DNA of 64,000 bases from Pectobacterium polaris. Lineage in GTDB: Bacteria > Pseudomonadota > Gammaproteobacteria > Enterobacterales > Enterobacteriaceae. The stretch spans positions 4,588,001 to 4,652,000 of the forward strand of contig NZ_CP017481.1 of the NCBI RefSeq assembly GCF_002307355.1, in the 5' to 3' direction. Of the stretch, positions 9,406 to 19,684 are shown piece after piece. The position numbers and the translations under genes were made by a program. A model generated the notes under the pieces. That model saw only the letters and a program-made list of their open reading frames with translations, was not told the DNA's origin and searched no databases. Numbering within the stretch: the stretch's first letter is position 1; every line of letters begins with the position of its first letter.

Positions 9406-10587
9406 TTAGCGAGTGAACGCGTAGACATCACCGTTTTTCGCCTGAATCAGCAGCTTATCGCTGGCAACCACAGGCTTGCTCAGGAAGCCAGAGCTATCCA
9501 CTTTTTGCTGCGCTACGAAGCGACCATCCGCCGTATTCAGCCAGTGCAGATACCCTTCGGCATCGCCGACAACCAGATAACCATTATACAGCGCCGGAGC
9601 CGTTAAGTTACGGTGCAGCAGATCGCTTTGACGCCACAGGCTCACGCCGCCGTTGGTATTCAATGCAACAACACGATCGTCCTGATCGACCAGATAGATG
9701 CGGTCACCGTCAATGATGAAATCATGCACTGAACCCAGTTCACGCTTCCACAGAACCTGACCAGAACGCAGATCCAGCGCGGTCATGTTGCCATTATAGC
9801 CCAACGCGTAAACCACTTCGCCCGCTACCACTGGCGTGGTGTCGACATCATTCAGACGATCGATTTCGGTTGCGCCACTCGGCTGTGAAATACGCTGTTG
9901 CCAAATGAGCTGGCCCTGATTGATCATCACGGCGTTTACACGACCGTTATCACCACCCACAATCGCCGCACCAAATGCGGTTGTCGGGGCAGATTCACCG
10001 CGCAGAGACAGCGTCGGCATATCTAAGTTGACGCTCCACTTGATTGCGCCATCGGCTTCATTCAATGCCTGCAACATGCCGTTGCTGGTGTGAATCAGCA
10101 CGACACCGTCGCTGACGACAGGGCGAGACAACGCTTCGCCAGCCACTTTGGTCTGCCATACCGGCGTACCATCTTCCGCGTTCAGCGCATAAACCTGCGC
10201 TCTTTCGCTGCCGACATAGACATGGTTACCAGAAACCGTTACGCCGCCGGACAGCAGCGCTGGATTATTGCGGGAGAAGAAATTGGTCTTCTCTGACAGA
10301 TCCGCACGCCAAACCTCTTTGCCATCACTCAGATCCATCGCTTTCACGGTGCCACGACGATCGGCAGCAAAAACGCGATTATCCTGCCATGCGGGGTGAA
10401 GATTGGAGTAAAACTCACCAATCCCGCTCCCAACCGAGCTGTTCCACACCTTGGTTGGCGTGAACTGGTTTTCCACCTGCGGCAGTGGAGACATAGTGAC
10501 AACATCTTCTTCGCTGTTAAACAGCGAACATCCGCTCAGCAGGGCAACAGAAACCAGTCCTACCAAAAGTGTTTTACGCAATTGCAT
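9406..10587 (-). CDS. bamB: Outer membrane assembly lipoprotein BamB
   Basis: A lipoprotein of the BAM complex that inserts beta-barrel proteins into the outer membrane; it contacts BamA through a beta-propeller. The signal peptide ends in the lipobox LLSGC, with the acylated cysteine at residue 20. The rest consists of eight PQQ-type propeller blades, seen as repeats such as GKEVWRADL, GTPVWQTKV and GQVLWKREL. The length of 393 aa fits the E. coli 392. It follows yfgM by 10 bp. Confidence 0.97.
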   Translation of the reverse strand: MQLRKTLLVGLVSVALLSGCSLFNSEEDVVTMSPLPQVENQFTPTKVWNSSVGSGIGEFYSNLHPAWQDNRVFAADRRGTVKAMDLSDGKEVWRADLSEKTNFFSRNNPALLSGGVTVSGNHVYVGSERAQVYALNAEDGTPVWQTKVAGEALSRPVVSDGVVLIHTSNGMLQALNEADGAIKWSVNLDMPTLSLRGESAPTTAFGAAIVGGDNGRVNAVMINQGQLIWQQRISQPSGATEIDRLNDVDTTPVVAGEVVYALGYNGNMTALDLRSGQVLWKRELGSVHDFIIDGDRIYLVDQDDRVVALNTNGGVSLWRQSDLLHRNLTAPALYNGYLVVGDAEGYLHWLNTADGRFVAQQKVDSSGFLSKPVVASDKLLIQAKNGDVYAFTR

Positions 10588-10597
10588 GGAATTCCTC

Positions 10598-11218
10598 TTA
10601 GCTGGACAGGTTATTCAGTTTCATACGCAGTAACGCTTGCTGTGCCTGCGATGGATTGGAAGACAACCCTTTGTTGTAGGCATCGCGCGCAGCCTGATTA
10701 TCCCCTTTGCTCACCAGGATATCACCACGCACTTCCGCAGCCTGTGACGCCCAACCTTCCAGTTTGATGGCATCCAATGTTTTCAGCGCGTCATCCGCTT
10801 TGTTTTCTTGTAGCTGAACCCGCGCCAGACGCAGATTCACTACCGCCAGCAGGTCGGCATCTTTAGTCTGTGACTGCGCCTGTACCAGCTGCTGTGCGGC
10901 TTTAGCATAATCTTTCTGATCAACGTAATGACGAGCCAGTTCCAGAGAAGCCAGCGCACCATAGGTATTCTTATTCTCAGCCGTAAATTTCTCAGTTGAA
11001 GCAATCGCTTCAGCTTTGCCTTCGGCCAATTGCTCCGTCACCTGCTGATAAGATGCCGATGCCGCCTGCACACTGTCATTTTGATGGCTTTGCCAGAAAC
11101 GCCAGCCAACCAGTGCGCCAACGCCCAGCACAACACCGACAACTAACGCCTTTCCGTTCTCCGCGAGGAAACGACGTAGTGCATCAACCTGTTCATTCTC
11201 TGTGGTATAGACTTCCAC
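10598..11218 (-). CDS. yfgM: YfgM, ancillary SecYEG translocon / periplasmic chaperone protein
   Basis: An inner membrane protein with one transmembrane segment near residues 22-40 (ALVVGVVLGVGALVGWRFW) and a periplasmic TPR domain. In E. coli YfgM associates with SecYEG and PpiD and helps pass on secreted proteins. The frame is open to 11296, but the GTG at 11218 is preceded by GAGGAGAG at good spacing. It gives 206 residues starting (M)EVYTTENEQ, the E. coli length. The start lies 13 bp after the hisS stop. Confidence 0.93.
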   Translation of the reverse strand: MEVYTTENEQVDALRRFLAENGKALVVGVVLGVGALVGWRFWQSHQNDSVQAASASYQQVTEQLAEGKAEAIASTEKFTAENKNTYGALASLELARHYVDQKDYAKAAQQLVQAQSQTKDADLLAVVNLRLARVQLQENKADDALKTLDAIKLEGWASQAAEVRGDILVSKGDNQAARDAYNKGLSSNPSQAQQALLRMKLNNLSS

Positions 11219-11231
11219 GGTGTCTCTCTCC

Positions 11232-12506
11232 TCAATCCAGTAACGTTGCCAGCCGCGATGCGACGTCGGCCTGTGCCAATGTATCCTGCTCGCCATTGCT
11301 CAGGTTTTTAACCACAACCTGACCGGCCGCCACTTCATTTTCGCCTAATACCAATGCGACGCGTGCGCCCCATTTATCAGCGCGAGCAAATTGCTTCTTA
11401 AAGTTGCCACCACCGTAGTTGGTCATCAGTTTCAACTGCGGCAGCGCGTCACGTAATTTCTCCGCCAGTTGCATTGCCGCAACCTGCGTTCCCGCACCGG
11501 AAGAAATCAGATAAGCATCTACGCCTGACTGTGCTTTGAAATCTGGATTGACAGACTGCACCAGCAGAACCAGACGCTCCAGACCCATCGCAAAACCGAC
11601 CGCTGGCGTCGCGTGCCCGCCCAGCTGTTCCACCATACCATCATAACGCCCACCGGCACAGACCGTGCCCTGCGCGCCCAGACTGGTCGTCACCCACTCA
11701 AATACGGTGCGGTTATAGTAATCCAAACCACGAACCAGGCGCGGATTAACGGTATATGGGATGCCGGACTGCGTTAAAAGTTCACCCAGCGCTTCAAAGT
11801 GTGCACGCGATTCATCATCCAGATAGTCCGTCAGCACTGGCGCGTCGTTCAGCAACACCTGAATCTGCGGATTTTTCGTATCCAGAACGCGCAGCGGGTT
11901 GGTGTACATCCGGCGCAGGCAGTCTTCATCCAGCTGATCTTTATGCTGTTCGAGGAACGCCACCAGCGCTTCGCGATAGCGCGCGCGCGCGTCTAACGAA
12001 CCAATCGAGTTCAGTTCCAGCTTCACGTGGTCGGCGATGCCCAGCACACGCCACCAGCGGGCTGTCATCAGAATCAGTTCAGCATCAATATCCGGCCCTT
12101 GCAGACCAAACACTTCACAGCCCAACTGATGGAACTGGCGATAGCGCCCTTTCTGCGGACGCTCGTAGCGGAACATCGGGCCGACATACCACAGCCGCTG
12201 TTCCTGATTATAGAGAATACCATGTTCAATACCGGCGCGGACGCAGCCTGCCGTCCCTTCCGGGCGCAGAGTCAGGCTATCGCCATTGCGATCGTCAAAG
12301 GTATACATCTCTTTTTCGACGACATCGGTCACTTCACCGATAGCGCGCTTAAACAGCGGCGTTTGCTCGACAATCGGCAAACGAATTTCATTATAGCCGT
12401 AGCCGCTGAGCACCTGTTTCAGGCTGTTTTCAATACGCTGCCACAATGCCGTTTCGGCTGGCAGGTAATCGTTCATGCCACGGATGGCTTGAATATTTTT
12501 TGCCAC
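11232..12506 (-). CDS. hisS: Histidyl-tRNA synthetase
   Basis: Class II aminoacyl-tRNA synthetase charging tRNA-His, 424 residues as in E. coli. It starts [19 protein letters not shown]. The class II motif 2 ([16 protein letters not shown]) is near residue 113, the histidine-specific [14 protein letters not shown] near residue 259, and motif 3 (GFAMGLERL) near residue 306. The C-terminal anticodon-binding domain follows. It lies in the ispG-hisS-yfgM-bamB order found across enterobacteria. Confidence 0.98.
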   Translation of the reverse strand: MAKNIQAIRGMNDYLPAETALWQRIENSLKQVLSGYGYNEIRLPIVEQTPLFKRAIGEVTDVVEKEMYTFDDRNGDSLTLRPEGTAGCVRAGIEHGILYNQEQRLWYVGPMFRYERPQKGRYRQFHQLGCEVFGLQGPDIDAELILMTARWWRVLGIADHVKLELNSIGSLDARARYREALVAFLEQHKDQLDEDCLRRMYTNPLRVLDTKNPQIQVLLNDAPVLTDYLDDESRAHFEALGELLTQSGIPYTVNPRLVRGLDYYNRTVFEWVTTSLGAQGTVCAGGRYDGMVEQLGGHATPAVGFAMGLERLVLLVQSVNPDFKAQSGVDAYLISSGAGTQVAAMQLAEKLRDALPQLKLMTNYGGGNFKKQFARADKWGARVALVLGENEVAAGQVVVKNLSNGEQDTLAQADVASRLATLLD

Positions 12507-12615
12507 GTCAGTTCTCTATGCGTTTTTCAAAAAATAAACCCGATTATAGAGGGATTGTCGTCGCATCTTCAATGCGGGGCATCCCCATCGGGTTCAGGAA
12601 TCGTTAATTATGCGG

Positions 12616-12633
12616 GTGACGGCATACCGTCAC
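12616..12633 (-). terminator. Inverted repeat downstream of ispG
   Basis: A perfect 7-bp stem (GTGACGG / CCGTCAC) with a CATA loop lies 11 bp after the ispG stop. No T-tract follows on the minus strand, so it is probably a processing or stabilising hairpin inside the ispG-hisS transcript rather than a full terminator. Confidence 0.4.
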
Positions 12634-12643
12634 GCCGTCAGAG

Positions 12644-13765
12644 TTACTTATCCACCAGATTGACGGTAATACGCTGATTTTCGTCCATCATGGAGGCTTT
12701 CGCGCGGATCTTGGCTTCTAACTGATCGATCATCTGTTCGTTATCGAAGCGCTCTCTCTGCCGCACGCCGTCTTCATAAAAGCCGCTCTTGTTGTGTCCA
12801 CCGGTGACACCAATTGTCGACACCAGCGCTTCACCGGGACCATTCACCACGCAGCCGATAATCGAAACATCCATCGGTGTGATGAGATCTTCCAGCCGTT
12901 GTTCCAGCGCATTCACCGTACCGATCACGTCAAATTCCTGACGAGAACAGGTTGGGCAAGCAATGAAGTTGATCCCTCGAGCACGGATGCGCAGCGATTT
13001 CAGGATATCGAAACCGACTTTCACTTCTTCAACTGGATCGGCCGCCAGCGAGATACGCAGCGTGTCGCCAATGCCTTCAGACAGCAGCAAACCGAGGCCG
13101 ATAGCTGATTTCACCGCTCCGCTACGTGCGCCACCCGCTTCGGTAATACCGAGGTGCAGTGGCTGATCGATACGTGAAGCTAGCAAACGATAGGATTGCA
13201 CGGCAAGGAATACGTCCGAAGCTTTGACGCTGACTTTAAACTGATCGAAGTTCAGACGATCGAGGATATCGACATGGCGCATCGCCGATTCCAGCAGCGC
13301 TTCCGGCGTTGGCTCACCGTATTTTTCCTGCAAATCTTTTTCCAGCGAACCGCCGTTAACACCAATGCGGATCGGGATATTGTTGTAACGCGCGCAATCG
13401 ACAACCGAGCGAATACGCTCTTCATTACCGATATTACCGGGGTTGATACGCAGACAGTCGACACCGTATTCCGCAACTTTCAGCGCGATGCGGTAGTCAA
13501 AATGGATGTCAGCAACGAGCGGAACATTCACCTGCTGTTTGATAAGCTTAAAGGCTTCTGCCGCGTCCATAGTTGGCACGGAGACGCGGACGATATCGAC
13601 GCCAACACGTTCCAACGCTCTGATTTGGTTAACGGTAGCTTCAACGTCGGTGGTTCGCGTGTTGGTCATGGATTGCACCGCAATCGGCGCACCATCACCA
13701 ACAGGCACCTTGCCGACGTAAATCCGTGTTGATTTTCGACGGGTTATGGGTGCAGCGTTATGCAT
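12644..13765 (-). CDS. ispG: 4-hydroxy-3-methylbut-2-en-1-yl diphosphate synthase (flavodoxin)
   Basis: IspG (GcpE) is a 4Fe-4S enzyme of the MEP isoprenoid pathway that reductively opens the cyclic diphosphate MEcPP to HMBPP. The 373 residues match the family. The N-terminal TIM-barrel begins [20 protein letters not shown]. The cluster cysteines are seen as [10 protein letters not shown] near residue 270 and in VNGPGE near residue 305 ([12 protein letters not shown]). It needs the Fe-S machinery encoded further right in the window. It is located between rodZ and hisS. Confidence 0.98.
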   Translation of the reverse strand: MHNAAPITRRKSTRIYVGKVPVGDGAPIAVQSMTNTRTTDVEATVNQIRALERVGVDIVRVSVPTMDAAEAFKLIKQQVNVPLVADIHFDYRIALKVAEYGVDCLRINPGNIGNEERIRSVVDCARYNNIPIRIGVNGGSLEKDLQEKYGEPTPEALLESAMRHVDILDRLNFDQFKVSVKASDVFLAVQSYRLLASRIDQPLHLGITEAGGARSGAVKSAIGLGLLLSEGIGDTLRISLAADPVEEVKVGFDILKSLRIRARGINFIACPTCSRQEFDVIGTVNALEQRLEDLITPMDVSIIGCVVNGPGEALVSTIGVTGGHNKSGFYEDGVRQRERFDNEQMIDQLEAKIRAKASMMDENQRITVNLVDK

Positions 13766-13805
13766 TACTTCATCTCCAACATTGCAGTCTTACCTGAACA
13801 ACACG

Positions 13806-14804
13806 TTATTCTGCGGTCAGCGTCAGACGTGCAACCTGACTGCTACGCACAAATTGGCTTAAATCGACCGGCTTACCTTGAAATTGAATCTGTACCGCAG
13901 CAGGCGCACCAATTTTAAGTTTATAGGGTGACTGACCATCCAGATTCAGTGTGCCGCCATTACGCTGCATACCGCTGAACAGTTTCTTACCGCTGGCATC
14001 CGTCACTTCCAGCCAGCAATCGGCCGTGAAAGTCATCACCAAGGCATGAGCCGCAGAGACCGGATTGCTCTCCGCTACCGTACCCGCAGCGGGAGCCACG
14101 GCCCCAGCACCCAACAGAACATTGCCCGCAGCCTGTGGCTGTGCGGTGTTCGCGTGTGAAGGTGATTGGTTGGATGGTGCAGCGGACGATGCGGTTGTAG
14201 AAGAAGCAGGCGTTGAAGGTGTCGCCGCGACAGTAGCAGAAAGATCAACTGGCGTAGAAGGTGCCGCTGCCGAGTCCGGCGTCGCCGTTTCCTGCGCTGC
14301 GCTGTTGTCCATCAGTGGAACGGACTGCCCTTCCGTCTGTGCCTGCATCGAACTGGCGTGATCGACCATGCTGTTGATTTCCGCCTGCTGAGCCTGATGG
14401 TTTTGCCACCACCATGCGCCCGTTAGCCCCAGAACAACCAGCACGACCAGCCAGGTGATTGTCATCAACCAGCCATCACGCTTTTTGCGGCTTTTTTTCA
14501 GCGAAAAACTCTGCATCGGCGAGACTGAGATCGTTTTAGGTATGGCCTGCTTATCCACGATGGGAAGCAGTTCATCTTCGGGTAAATGAACCAGCTTGGC
14601 ATAAGAACGGATATAGCCGCGCAGAAAGGTCGGCGCTAAATCGGCAGGCGTCGTACCGTCTTCAATATCGCGAACGGTGGTGATTTTAAGGCACAAACGC
14701 TCAGCAATAGTTTGCTGAGTCAGCCCAAGGCGTTCACGCGCCTCACGCAGACGTTCGCCGGGTAGTTTTGCTTCTGTTTTATCTTGGGTGGCTTCAGTAT
14801 TCAT
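13806..14804 (-). CDS. rodZ: Cytoskeletal protein RodZ
   Basis: A bitopic membrane protein that links MreB filaments to the cell-wall elongation machinery and keeps cells rod-shaped. The N-terminal Cro/CI-like helix-turn-helix ([20 protein letters not shown], about residues 28-48) is the MreB-binding domain. A single transmembrane segment lies at about 113-133 ([20 protein letters not shown]). A long Ala/Ser/Thr/Pro-rich linker (about 140-245) precedes the periplasmic beta-domain ending near residue 330. The start overlaps the end of the upstream lipoprotein gene by 11 bp. Confidence 0.96.
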   Translation of the reverse strand: MNTEATQDKTEAKLPGERLREARERLGLTQQTIAERLCLKITTVRDIEDGTTPADLAPTFLRGYIRSYAKLVHLPEDELLPIVDKQAIPKTISVSPMQSFSLKKSRKKRDGWLMTITWLVVLVVLGLTGAWWWQNHQAQQAEINSMVDHASSMQAQTEGQSVPLMDNSAAQETATPDSAAAPSTPVDLSATVAATPSTPASSTTASSAAPSNQSPSHANTAQPQAAGNVLLGAGAVAPAAGTVAESNPVSAAHALVMTFTADCWLEVTDASGKKLFSGMQRNGGTLNLDGQSPYKLKIGAPAAVQIQFQGKPVDLSQFVRSSQVARLTLTAE

Positions 14805-15591
14805 TAGCTAAGAAATGCTGGTACTGTTTAGATTGTGGAAAACTTCGCGCCAGCACGTTGCCATAACGTTCTTTATCGCCATCATGGCCCGCTAACGCGG
14901 CGAAACGAATCTGTAACCATAAGCTTTCGGCACTGGCCGGAAGAATATGCTGGTAAATATCAAGCAGCAGCTGCGTTTGCTCATTTTTCCCGGCAGCAAA
15001 CTGTTGGTTCGCTTCCGTCAGCAAAGCACTGCCTTTCGTCGGGTCATACTTCAGCGCCCGACTCAATAAATTGCGCGCGTCTTCAGTCTGTCCGGCATTG
15101 AAAAAGCAGTATCCCGCATTTTCCAACGCATCAGCAACCTGACTGTAATCAGGAAGTTGTGCAGCCGCACTAAACTGTCGCTGAGCCGCTACATACTGCC
15201 CTAAACTACACAGAAACGCACCGTAATTATTCATGACGCTGCCATTTTCCGGCGCCATGTTTAATACATGTTGATAACGCTGTTCAGCCAGACGATTTTC
15301 ACCTATCCGCTGCTCGTAAAGCGCCATCCCCAATTGTGTTCGATAATCCTGCGGAGCAATCGCTACCGCCTTCTCAAGATTCTGCCGTGCCGAATCCAGA
15401 TTATTGTGCGCCAGATAGGTCAACCCCAGCTGCAAGCGGGTTTGGGCGACCGCGGGATTTGTCGTCTCCTGAGGCGATTTCACACACCCCACTAGCAACA
15501 GCACCGCGACCAGGCCATTCAGCCAATACATTCCCTGTGATAAAGACATTCCTTGTAATAAAGAAAGTCTCTGTGATAGTGGCTTTGCCAT
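14794..15591 (-). CDS. pilW: PilW/PilF-type TPR lipoprotein (type IV pilus biogenesis/stability)
   Basis: A 265-residue lipoprotein made of tetratricopeptide repeats. A hydrophobic signal ends in the lipobox VLLLVGC, with the likely lipidated cysteine near residue 36. TPR-like helices run from about residue 45 to the end ([40 protein letters not shown]). PilF/PilW proteins are outer membrane pilotins that help secretin assembly or pilus stability. Three candidate starts exist: 15591, 15549 and 15531. The first 26 residues are built from an 18-bp tandem repeat (see that entry), so the true N-terminus is unsure. It overlaps rodZ by 11 bp, suggesting coupled translation. K-12 has no gene at this place as far as I recall. 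Confidence 0.85.
   Translation of the reverse strand: MAKPLSQRLSLLQGMSLSQGMYWLNGLVAVLLLVGCVKSPQETTNPAVAQTRLQLGLTYLAHNNLDSARQNLEKAVAIAPQDYRTQLGMALYEQRIGENRLAEQRYQHVLNMAPENGSVMNNYGAFLCSLGQYVAAQRQFSAAAQLPDYSQVADALENAGYCFFNAGQTEDARNLLSRALKYDPTKGSALLTEANQQFAAGKNEQTQLLLDIYQHILPASAESLWLQIRFAALAGHDGDKERYGNVLARSFPQSKQYQHFLANEY
15529..15582 (-). repeat. 18-bp tandem repeat, three copies, at the 5' end of pilW
   Basis: Three 18-bp units (15529-15546, 15547-15564, 15565-15582) share the pattern CATTCCNTGTRATAAAGA on the plus strand; the third is more diverged. They encode hexapeptide units SLSQGM, SLLQGM and PLSQRL before the signal peptide. The two conserved units each provide an in-frame ATG that could be used as a start. 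Confidence 0.8.
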
Positions 15592-15780
15592 CCCTGTACC
15601 CCCGCCTTGTCGTCTTTGTCAGACATCCTGACCTGCGAGGTTACCTGAATATGAACAGGGTGACAGTCAGACCTAACAACAACGCGGCACGCCTCGCAAT
15701 TTGCTCACTTTTACCCTGCAAATTACCTCAGCGAACGACGTCGGGTTAACGCTTCCGCATTAACCCGCGCCGATTTGATA

Positions 15781-17037
15781 TCAGACTGCTTTCACCGCGA
15801 TAGGTTCACCGGCCATTTTCTTCTTCAACGTACGTTTGGTTCTGTCTACGACTTCACCCGCCAGCTGACCGCAGGCAGCATCAATGTCATCCCCACGGGT
15901 CTTACGTACGATCGTCGTGAAGCCATACTCCATCAGTACCTTGGAGAAACGGTCAACGCGGCTATTTGAGCTGCGGCCATACGGCGCGCCCGGGAACGGG
16001 TTCCACGGAATCAGGTTGATCTTGCATGGCGTATCTTTCAGGCATTCCGCCAGTTGATGCGCGTGCTCGGTGCCATCATTGATATGATCCAACATCACAT
16101 ACTCAACGGTAACACGTCCCTGATTCGCATTGGATTTTTCCAGATAGCGACGTACCGCGCTCAGGAACATCTCAATATTGTACTTTTTGTTGATCGGCAT
16201 GATTTCGTTTCGGATGTCGTCGGTCGGCGCATGCAGAGAAATCGCCAGCGCAACATCGATCATATCGCCCAGTTTATCCAACGCAGGCACTACGCCTGAC
16301 GTAGACAGCGTCACGCGACGCTTGGACAAACCAAAGCCGAAATCATCCAGCATGATTTCCATCGCCGGCACCACGTTAGTCAGGTTCAGCAACGGTTCGC
16401 CCATGCCCATCATCACAACGTTGGTGATTGGACGCTGGCCGGTGACTTTAAACGCACCGATAATCTTCGCCGCACGCCACACCTGTCCGATGATTTCCGA
16501 TACGCGCAGGTTACGGTTAAAGCCCTGCTGCGCCGTTGAACAGAATTTGCACTCCAGCGCACAGCCTACCTGAGACGACACACACAGCGTGGCGCGATCT
16601 TCTTCTGGAATATAAACCGTTTCAACCCGTTGACCACCCACCAGAATCGCCCATTTGATGGTGCCGTCGGAAGAGCGCTGTTCGTCCACCACTTCAGGGG
16701 CGCGAATTTCAGCGATCTCCTGCAATTTGGTGCGGAAGACTTTGTTTATATCCGTCATCTGGTTGAAGTCATCACAGCAGTAGTGATACATCCACTTCAT
16801 GACCTGATCGGCGCGGAACGGTTTCTCTCCCATCGACATGAAGAGGTCACGCATTTGCTGGCGGTTAAGATCCAACAGGTTGATTTTTTCCGCACTGGCT
16901 TTGACGGATTGAGAGGCATCAGCGGACGCCGGAGTGAATTCGGACACGGTTTGCTCGGATACGGTAGTTGTAGATGCGGTAGTGTGAGATGCCGTCGTTT
17001 CAGACATGACGGTTTCAGACGCGATTTGCTTAGACAT
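15781..17037 (-). CDS. rlmN: 23S rRNA/tRNA (adenine-C2)-methyltransferase RlmN
   Basis: A radical-SAM enzyme methylating C2 of A2503 in 23S rRNA and A37 in some tRNAs, which affects decoding fidelity. The CxxxCxxC cluster motif is visible as CALECKFC, and the GEPLLN and SxHA (SLHAP) segments are typical. The catalytic cysteine near the C-terminus lies in [13 protein letters not shown] at 17043 also lies in frame; the ATG at 17037 with AGGA upstream is preferred (418 aa). The core from [13 protein letters not shown] onward matches the E. coli protein. The N-terminus is longer and consists of pentapeptide repeats rich in Ser, Thr and Glu (see repeat entry). Confidence 0.96.
   Translation of the reverse strand: MSKQIASETVMSETTASHTTASTTTVSEQTVSEFTPASADASQSVKASAEKINLLDLNRQQMRDLFMSMGEKPFRADQVMKWMYHYCCDDFNQMTDINKVFRTKLQEIAEIRAPEVVDEQRSSDGTIKWAILVGGQRVETVYIPEEDRATLCVSSQVGCALECKFCSTAQQGFNRNLRVSEIIGQVWRAAKIIGAFKVTGQRPITNVVMMGMGEPLLNLTNVVPAMEIMLDDFGFGLSKRRVTLSTSGVVPALDKLGDMIDVALAISLHAPTDDIRNEIMPINKKYNIEMFLSAVRRYLEKSNANQGRVTVEYVMLDHINDGTEHAHQLAECLKDTPCKINLIPWNPFPGAPYGRSSNSRVDRFSKVLMEYGFTTIVRKTRGDDIDAACGQLAGEVVDRTKRTLKKKMAGEPIAVKAV
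16931..17035 (-). repeat. 15-bp tandem repeat encoding seven pentapeptides in RlmN
   Basis: Consecutive, exactly 15-bp units from 16941 to 17030, with edge units on either side, share a CNGAYRCGGTTTGYT-like pattern on the plus strand. They encode residues 2-36 of RlmN as [30 protein letters not shown] and SEFTP. No length-disrupting unit is present, so copy-number change would keep the frame. Confidence 0.85.
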
Positions 17038-17112
17038 TGTCAATCCTGGCCTCGTTATTACACGTTATGGCGCTAAAAAGAAGGTTGAATTCGATGGTAA
17101 TGACCAAAGAAA

Positions 17113-17144
17113 CGCCCCGGATAAGTGCAGGCTCATCCGGGGCG
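17113..17144 (-). terminator. Rho-independent terminator-like hairpin between ndk and rlmN
   Basis: A 10-bp perfect GC-rich stem (CGCCCCGGAT / ATCCGGGGCG) with a 12-nt loop. On the minus strand it runs into TTTCTTTGG. It is oriented to stop leftward transcription from ndk before rlmN, about 160 bp after the ndk stop. Confidence 0.7.
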
Positions 17145-17302
17145 CAGCATTGTACAAATTTTAAAACAGGTAAGCTACCATCACCGCTTTTTTTCTGTGT
17201 CATTACTTCGCTGTCGCGCACTAACGCAACAAAAAAGAAGCAACATCACAGGCTGACCTGTTATCACGCACAACAATTCATCGTGCGTAACCGTTGTTTC
17301 AT

Positions 17303-17731
17303 TTACGCGCGCGCGCAGATTTCATCATCGCTGAAGAAATAAGCAATTTCACGCTGAGCGGATTCGATAGAATCAGAACCGTGTACCGCGTTCGCCGTGA
17401 AGCTGTCCGCGTAATCAGCACGCAGCGTTCCCGCCAGTGCGTTTGCCGGGTTGGTGGCACCCATGATGTCACGGTTACGTTGAACGGCGTTTTCACTTTC
17501 CAGCACCTGCACCATGATCGGGCCAGACATCATGAATTCAACCAAGCCATCAAAGAACGGCTTGCCTTTATGCTCAGCGTAAAAACCTTCCGCTTGCTCA
17601 CGGCTCAAACGCAGCATTTTAGCCGCAACAATGGTAAAACCTGCGCTTTCAAAGCGTGCGTAAATCGCACCGATGGCATTTTTAGCAACCGCGTTAGGTT
17701 TTACGATGGAGAAGGTACGTTCTATCGTCAT
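17303..17731 (-). CDS. ndk: Nucleoside diphosphate kinase
   Basis: Transfers the gamma phosphate between nucleoside triphosphates and diphosphates through a phospho-histidine. The 142 residues match the family (143 in E. coli). The start is [20 protein letters not shown]. The active-site region [13 protein letters not shown] is intact and the phospho-His motif HGSDS is near residue 117. The ATG has GAGG at suitable spacing. It is monocistronic. Confidence 0.98.
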   Translation of the reverse strand: MTIERTFSIVKPNAVAKNAIGAIYARFESAGFTIVAAKMLRLSREQAEGFYAEHKGKPFFDGLVEFMMSGPIMVQVLESENAVQRNRDIMGATNPANALAGTLRADYADSFTANAVHGSDSIESAQREIAYFFSDDEICARA

Positions 17732-18090
17732 ATTGACCTCATTAACTAAACTGTCAGATTACAGCCGGATTATAAGAATTGTATACCCAGCCAGTGAAAG
17801 TGGCGCAAATTATAGGGGTAGCGGCCTTTGTTGCCTACCAAGTAGATAACATTTTATTAAAAAAATATTACCTCTCATTTTCCCTTCATTAACGATTACG
17901 CATCACGCTTTTTCGTTTCTCACCGCCCCAATGCTGAATGTAACAAATCATCGGCGATCACAGTTCTGAAGGTTACTTGTAACGTTATAGGTTATTTGTT
18001 TTTAAAACAATAAGATAACTGGAATCTCTTTGTCATTCACTGCTAGCCTTGCTGCCGTACCCACCATAATGGCCAGTAAGAGGGCTGATA
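17732..18090. other. Intergenic region between ndk and aglA
   Basis: This 359-bp divergent region holds the promoters of ndk (leftward) and the alpha-glucoside operon (rightward). The only distinct element found is the AT-rich palindrome at 17992-18013. No small ORF with a ribosome site, tRNA or sRNA pattern was recognised. Confidence 0.6.
17992..18013. promoter_or_regulatory. AT-rich palindrome upstream of aglA, candidate operator
   Basis: TTATT-TGTTTT pairs with AAAACAATAA with one bulged base, about 80 bp before the aglA start. RpiR-family regulators bind AT-rich palindromes near the genes they control, and one is encoded at 22060. The link is inference only. Confidence 0.4.
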
Positions 18091-19671
18091 ATGAAAAGAG
18101 CGGTCAATGCATTGCAAAATTTCGGCAAGTCCCTGTATGGGCCGGTGCTGATACTCCCGATTGTCGGGTTATTCATCGCATTTGGGAATGTGTTCGGTAA
18201 CGGCAATTTAGCGGGCTACGTCCCTTTACTTAATCACCCCTTGATTCAGGATTTTGGTCAACTAGTTTCCAAATCTGCCGTGGCGATTCTGGCTAATTTG
18301 GCGCTGGTGTTCGCCGTCGGGATCCCGATCGGACTGGCGAAACGCGATAAAGGCTACGCTGCGCTGATTGGTCTGGTGATGTTTATCATCTTCATTAATG
18401 CCATGAACATCACGCTGCAATTGCAGGGCAAACTCGTACCAGCCGCAGAAATGCGCCCTGCCGGGCAAGGCATGGTGCTGGGCGTTCAGGTGCTGGAAAT
18501 GGGCGTGTTCGCTGGTATTTTGATCGGCGGATTCGCAGGCTATCTGTATAACCGCTATTCCAGTAAACAGTTTAACGGCGTGATGGCGATCTATTCCGGC
18601 CACTGCTTCGTCGCCATTCTGGTTATTCCGCTGGCGATTGCGCTGGGCTTTGCGATGAGCGCCCTGTGGCCGTTTGCTCAGCACGGTATTACCTGGTTGG
18701 CCTTCGCTATCAAAGGTGCGGGTCCTGTTGGCATCGCGATTTATGGCTTTCTCGAACGCGTACTGATCCCCACTGGGCTGCATCATCTGGTCTATACCCC
18801 GTTCCTGTACACCGAACTGGGCGGCACCGCAGAAGTATGCGGCAAGCTGTATCAGGGCGCACGTAACATCTATTTTGCTGAAATGGCCTGTCAGGACGTC
18901 AAACAGCTGAGTTCCACCGTGGTCTGGGATGCTCGCGGTATCAGTAAAATGTTTGGTCTGACGGCCGCTGCGCTGGCGATGTATGTGACAGCGAAGCCAG
19001 AAAAACGGCTGGCCGCCAAAGCCATTCTGATTCCGGCCGCGTTTACCTCTTTCTTACTGGGCGTTACTGAACCGCTGGAGTTCTCGTTCCTGTTCGTCGC
19101 GCCGATGCTGTTTGCCGTCCACGCCGTACTGACTGGCATAGGCATGATGCTGTTCTCCATCATGGGCGTGCATGCGATTGGTGCCAACGGCGTCATCGAC
19201 TTCCTGCTTTATAACCTGCCGCTAGGCACCGAGAAATCCAACTGGCCGATGTACATCGCGGTTGGGCTGACCATGTCGGTGATTTACTTCTTCGTCTTTC
19301 GCTTCCTGATTCTGTACTTCGACATGCCAACACCAGGGCGTGAAACCGATGAGGAAGAGACGCGACTTTATTCCAAAACCGAATATCAGGCCAAGACCGA
19401 GAATCCGGCAAAAACGCAGGACGCGGCGAAAGGCGATGCCCAACTTGTGGGTGCCACCATCATCGCCGGGCTGGGTGGCAAACCCAATATCGAAGTGGTG
19501 GATAACTGCTACACCCGCCTGCGGGTCACGCTCATCGACCCCGCTTTGGTAGACGAACAACAGCTTAAGAGCACCGGTGCGAAAGCCGTTATCCGACAGG
19601 GTAACAACGTACAGGTGGTTTACGGACTTCACGTCAAAACGATACGCGAAGCAGTTGAAAACGCGCTTTAA
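18091..19671 (+). CDS. aglA: PTS alpha-glucoside-specific EIICB permease
   Basis: Takes up alpha-glucosides (maltose, sucrose-isomer type sugars) with phosphorylation at C6. The EIIC domain with about ten membrane segments spans residues 10-405, with the glucose-family signatures YSGHCF, GLHHLVYTPF and GVTEPLEF. A charged linker (about 415-450) leads to the EIIB domain. Its phosphorylated cysteine is Cys473 in NCYTRLR. No EIIA domain is present, so the chromosomal glucose EIIA (Crr) would be needed. The 526 aa and the GH4 enzyme 13 bp downstream match the AglA-AglB arrangement of Klebsiella. A MalX/GlvC-type assignment is possible, but the whole operon favours Agl. Confidence 0.9.
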   Translation: MKRAVNALQNFGKSLYGPVLILPIVGLFIAFGNVFGNGNLAGYVPLLNHPLIQDFGQLVSKSAVAILANLALVFAVGIPIGLAKRDKGYAALIGLVMFIIFINAMNITLQLQGKLVPAAEMRPAGQGMVLGVQVLEMGVFAGILIGGFAGYLYNRYSSKQFNGVMAIYSGHCFVAILVIPLAIALGFAMSALWPFAQHGITWLAFAIKGAGPVGIAIYGFLERVLIPTGLHHLVYTPFLYTELGGTAEVCGKLYQGARNIYFAEMACQDVKQLSSTVVWDARGISKMFGLTAAALAMYVTAKPEKRLAAKAILIPAAFTSFLLGVTEPLEFSFLFVAPMLFAVHAVLTGIGMMLFSIMGVHAIGANGVIDFLLYNLPLGTEKSNWPMYIAVGLTMSVIYFFVFRFLILYFDMPTPGRETDEEETRLYSKTEYQAKTENPAKTQDAAKGDAQLVGATIIAGLGGKPNIEVVDNCYTRLRVTLIDPALVDEQQLKSTGAKAVIRQGNNVQVVYGLHVKTIREAVENAL

Positions 19672-19684
19672 CAGGAGACTGACC

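Noticed and set aside
17030..17221. 63-codon open frame between ndk and rlmN
   Set aside because: It spans a strong terminator hairpin and the start of rlmN, and shows no recognisable domain or convincing ribosome site.
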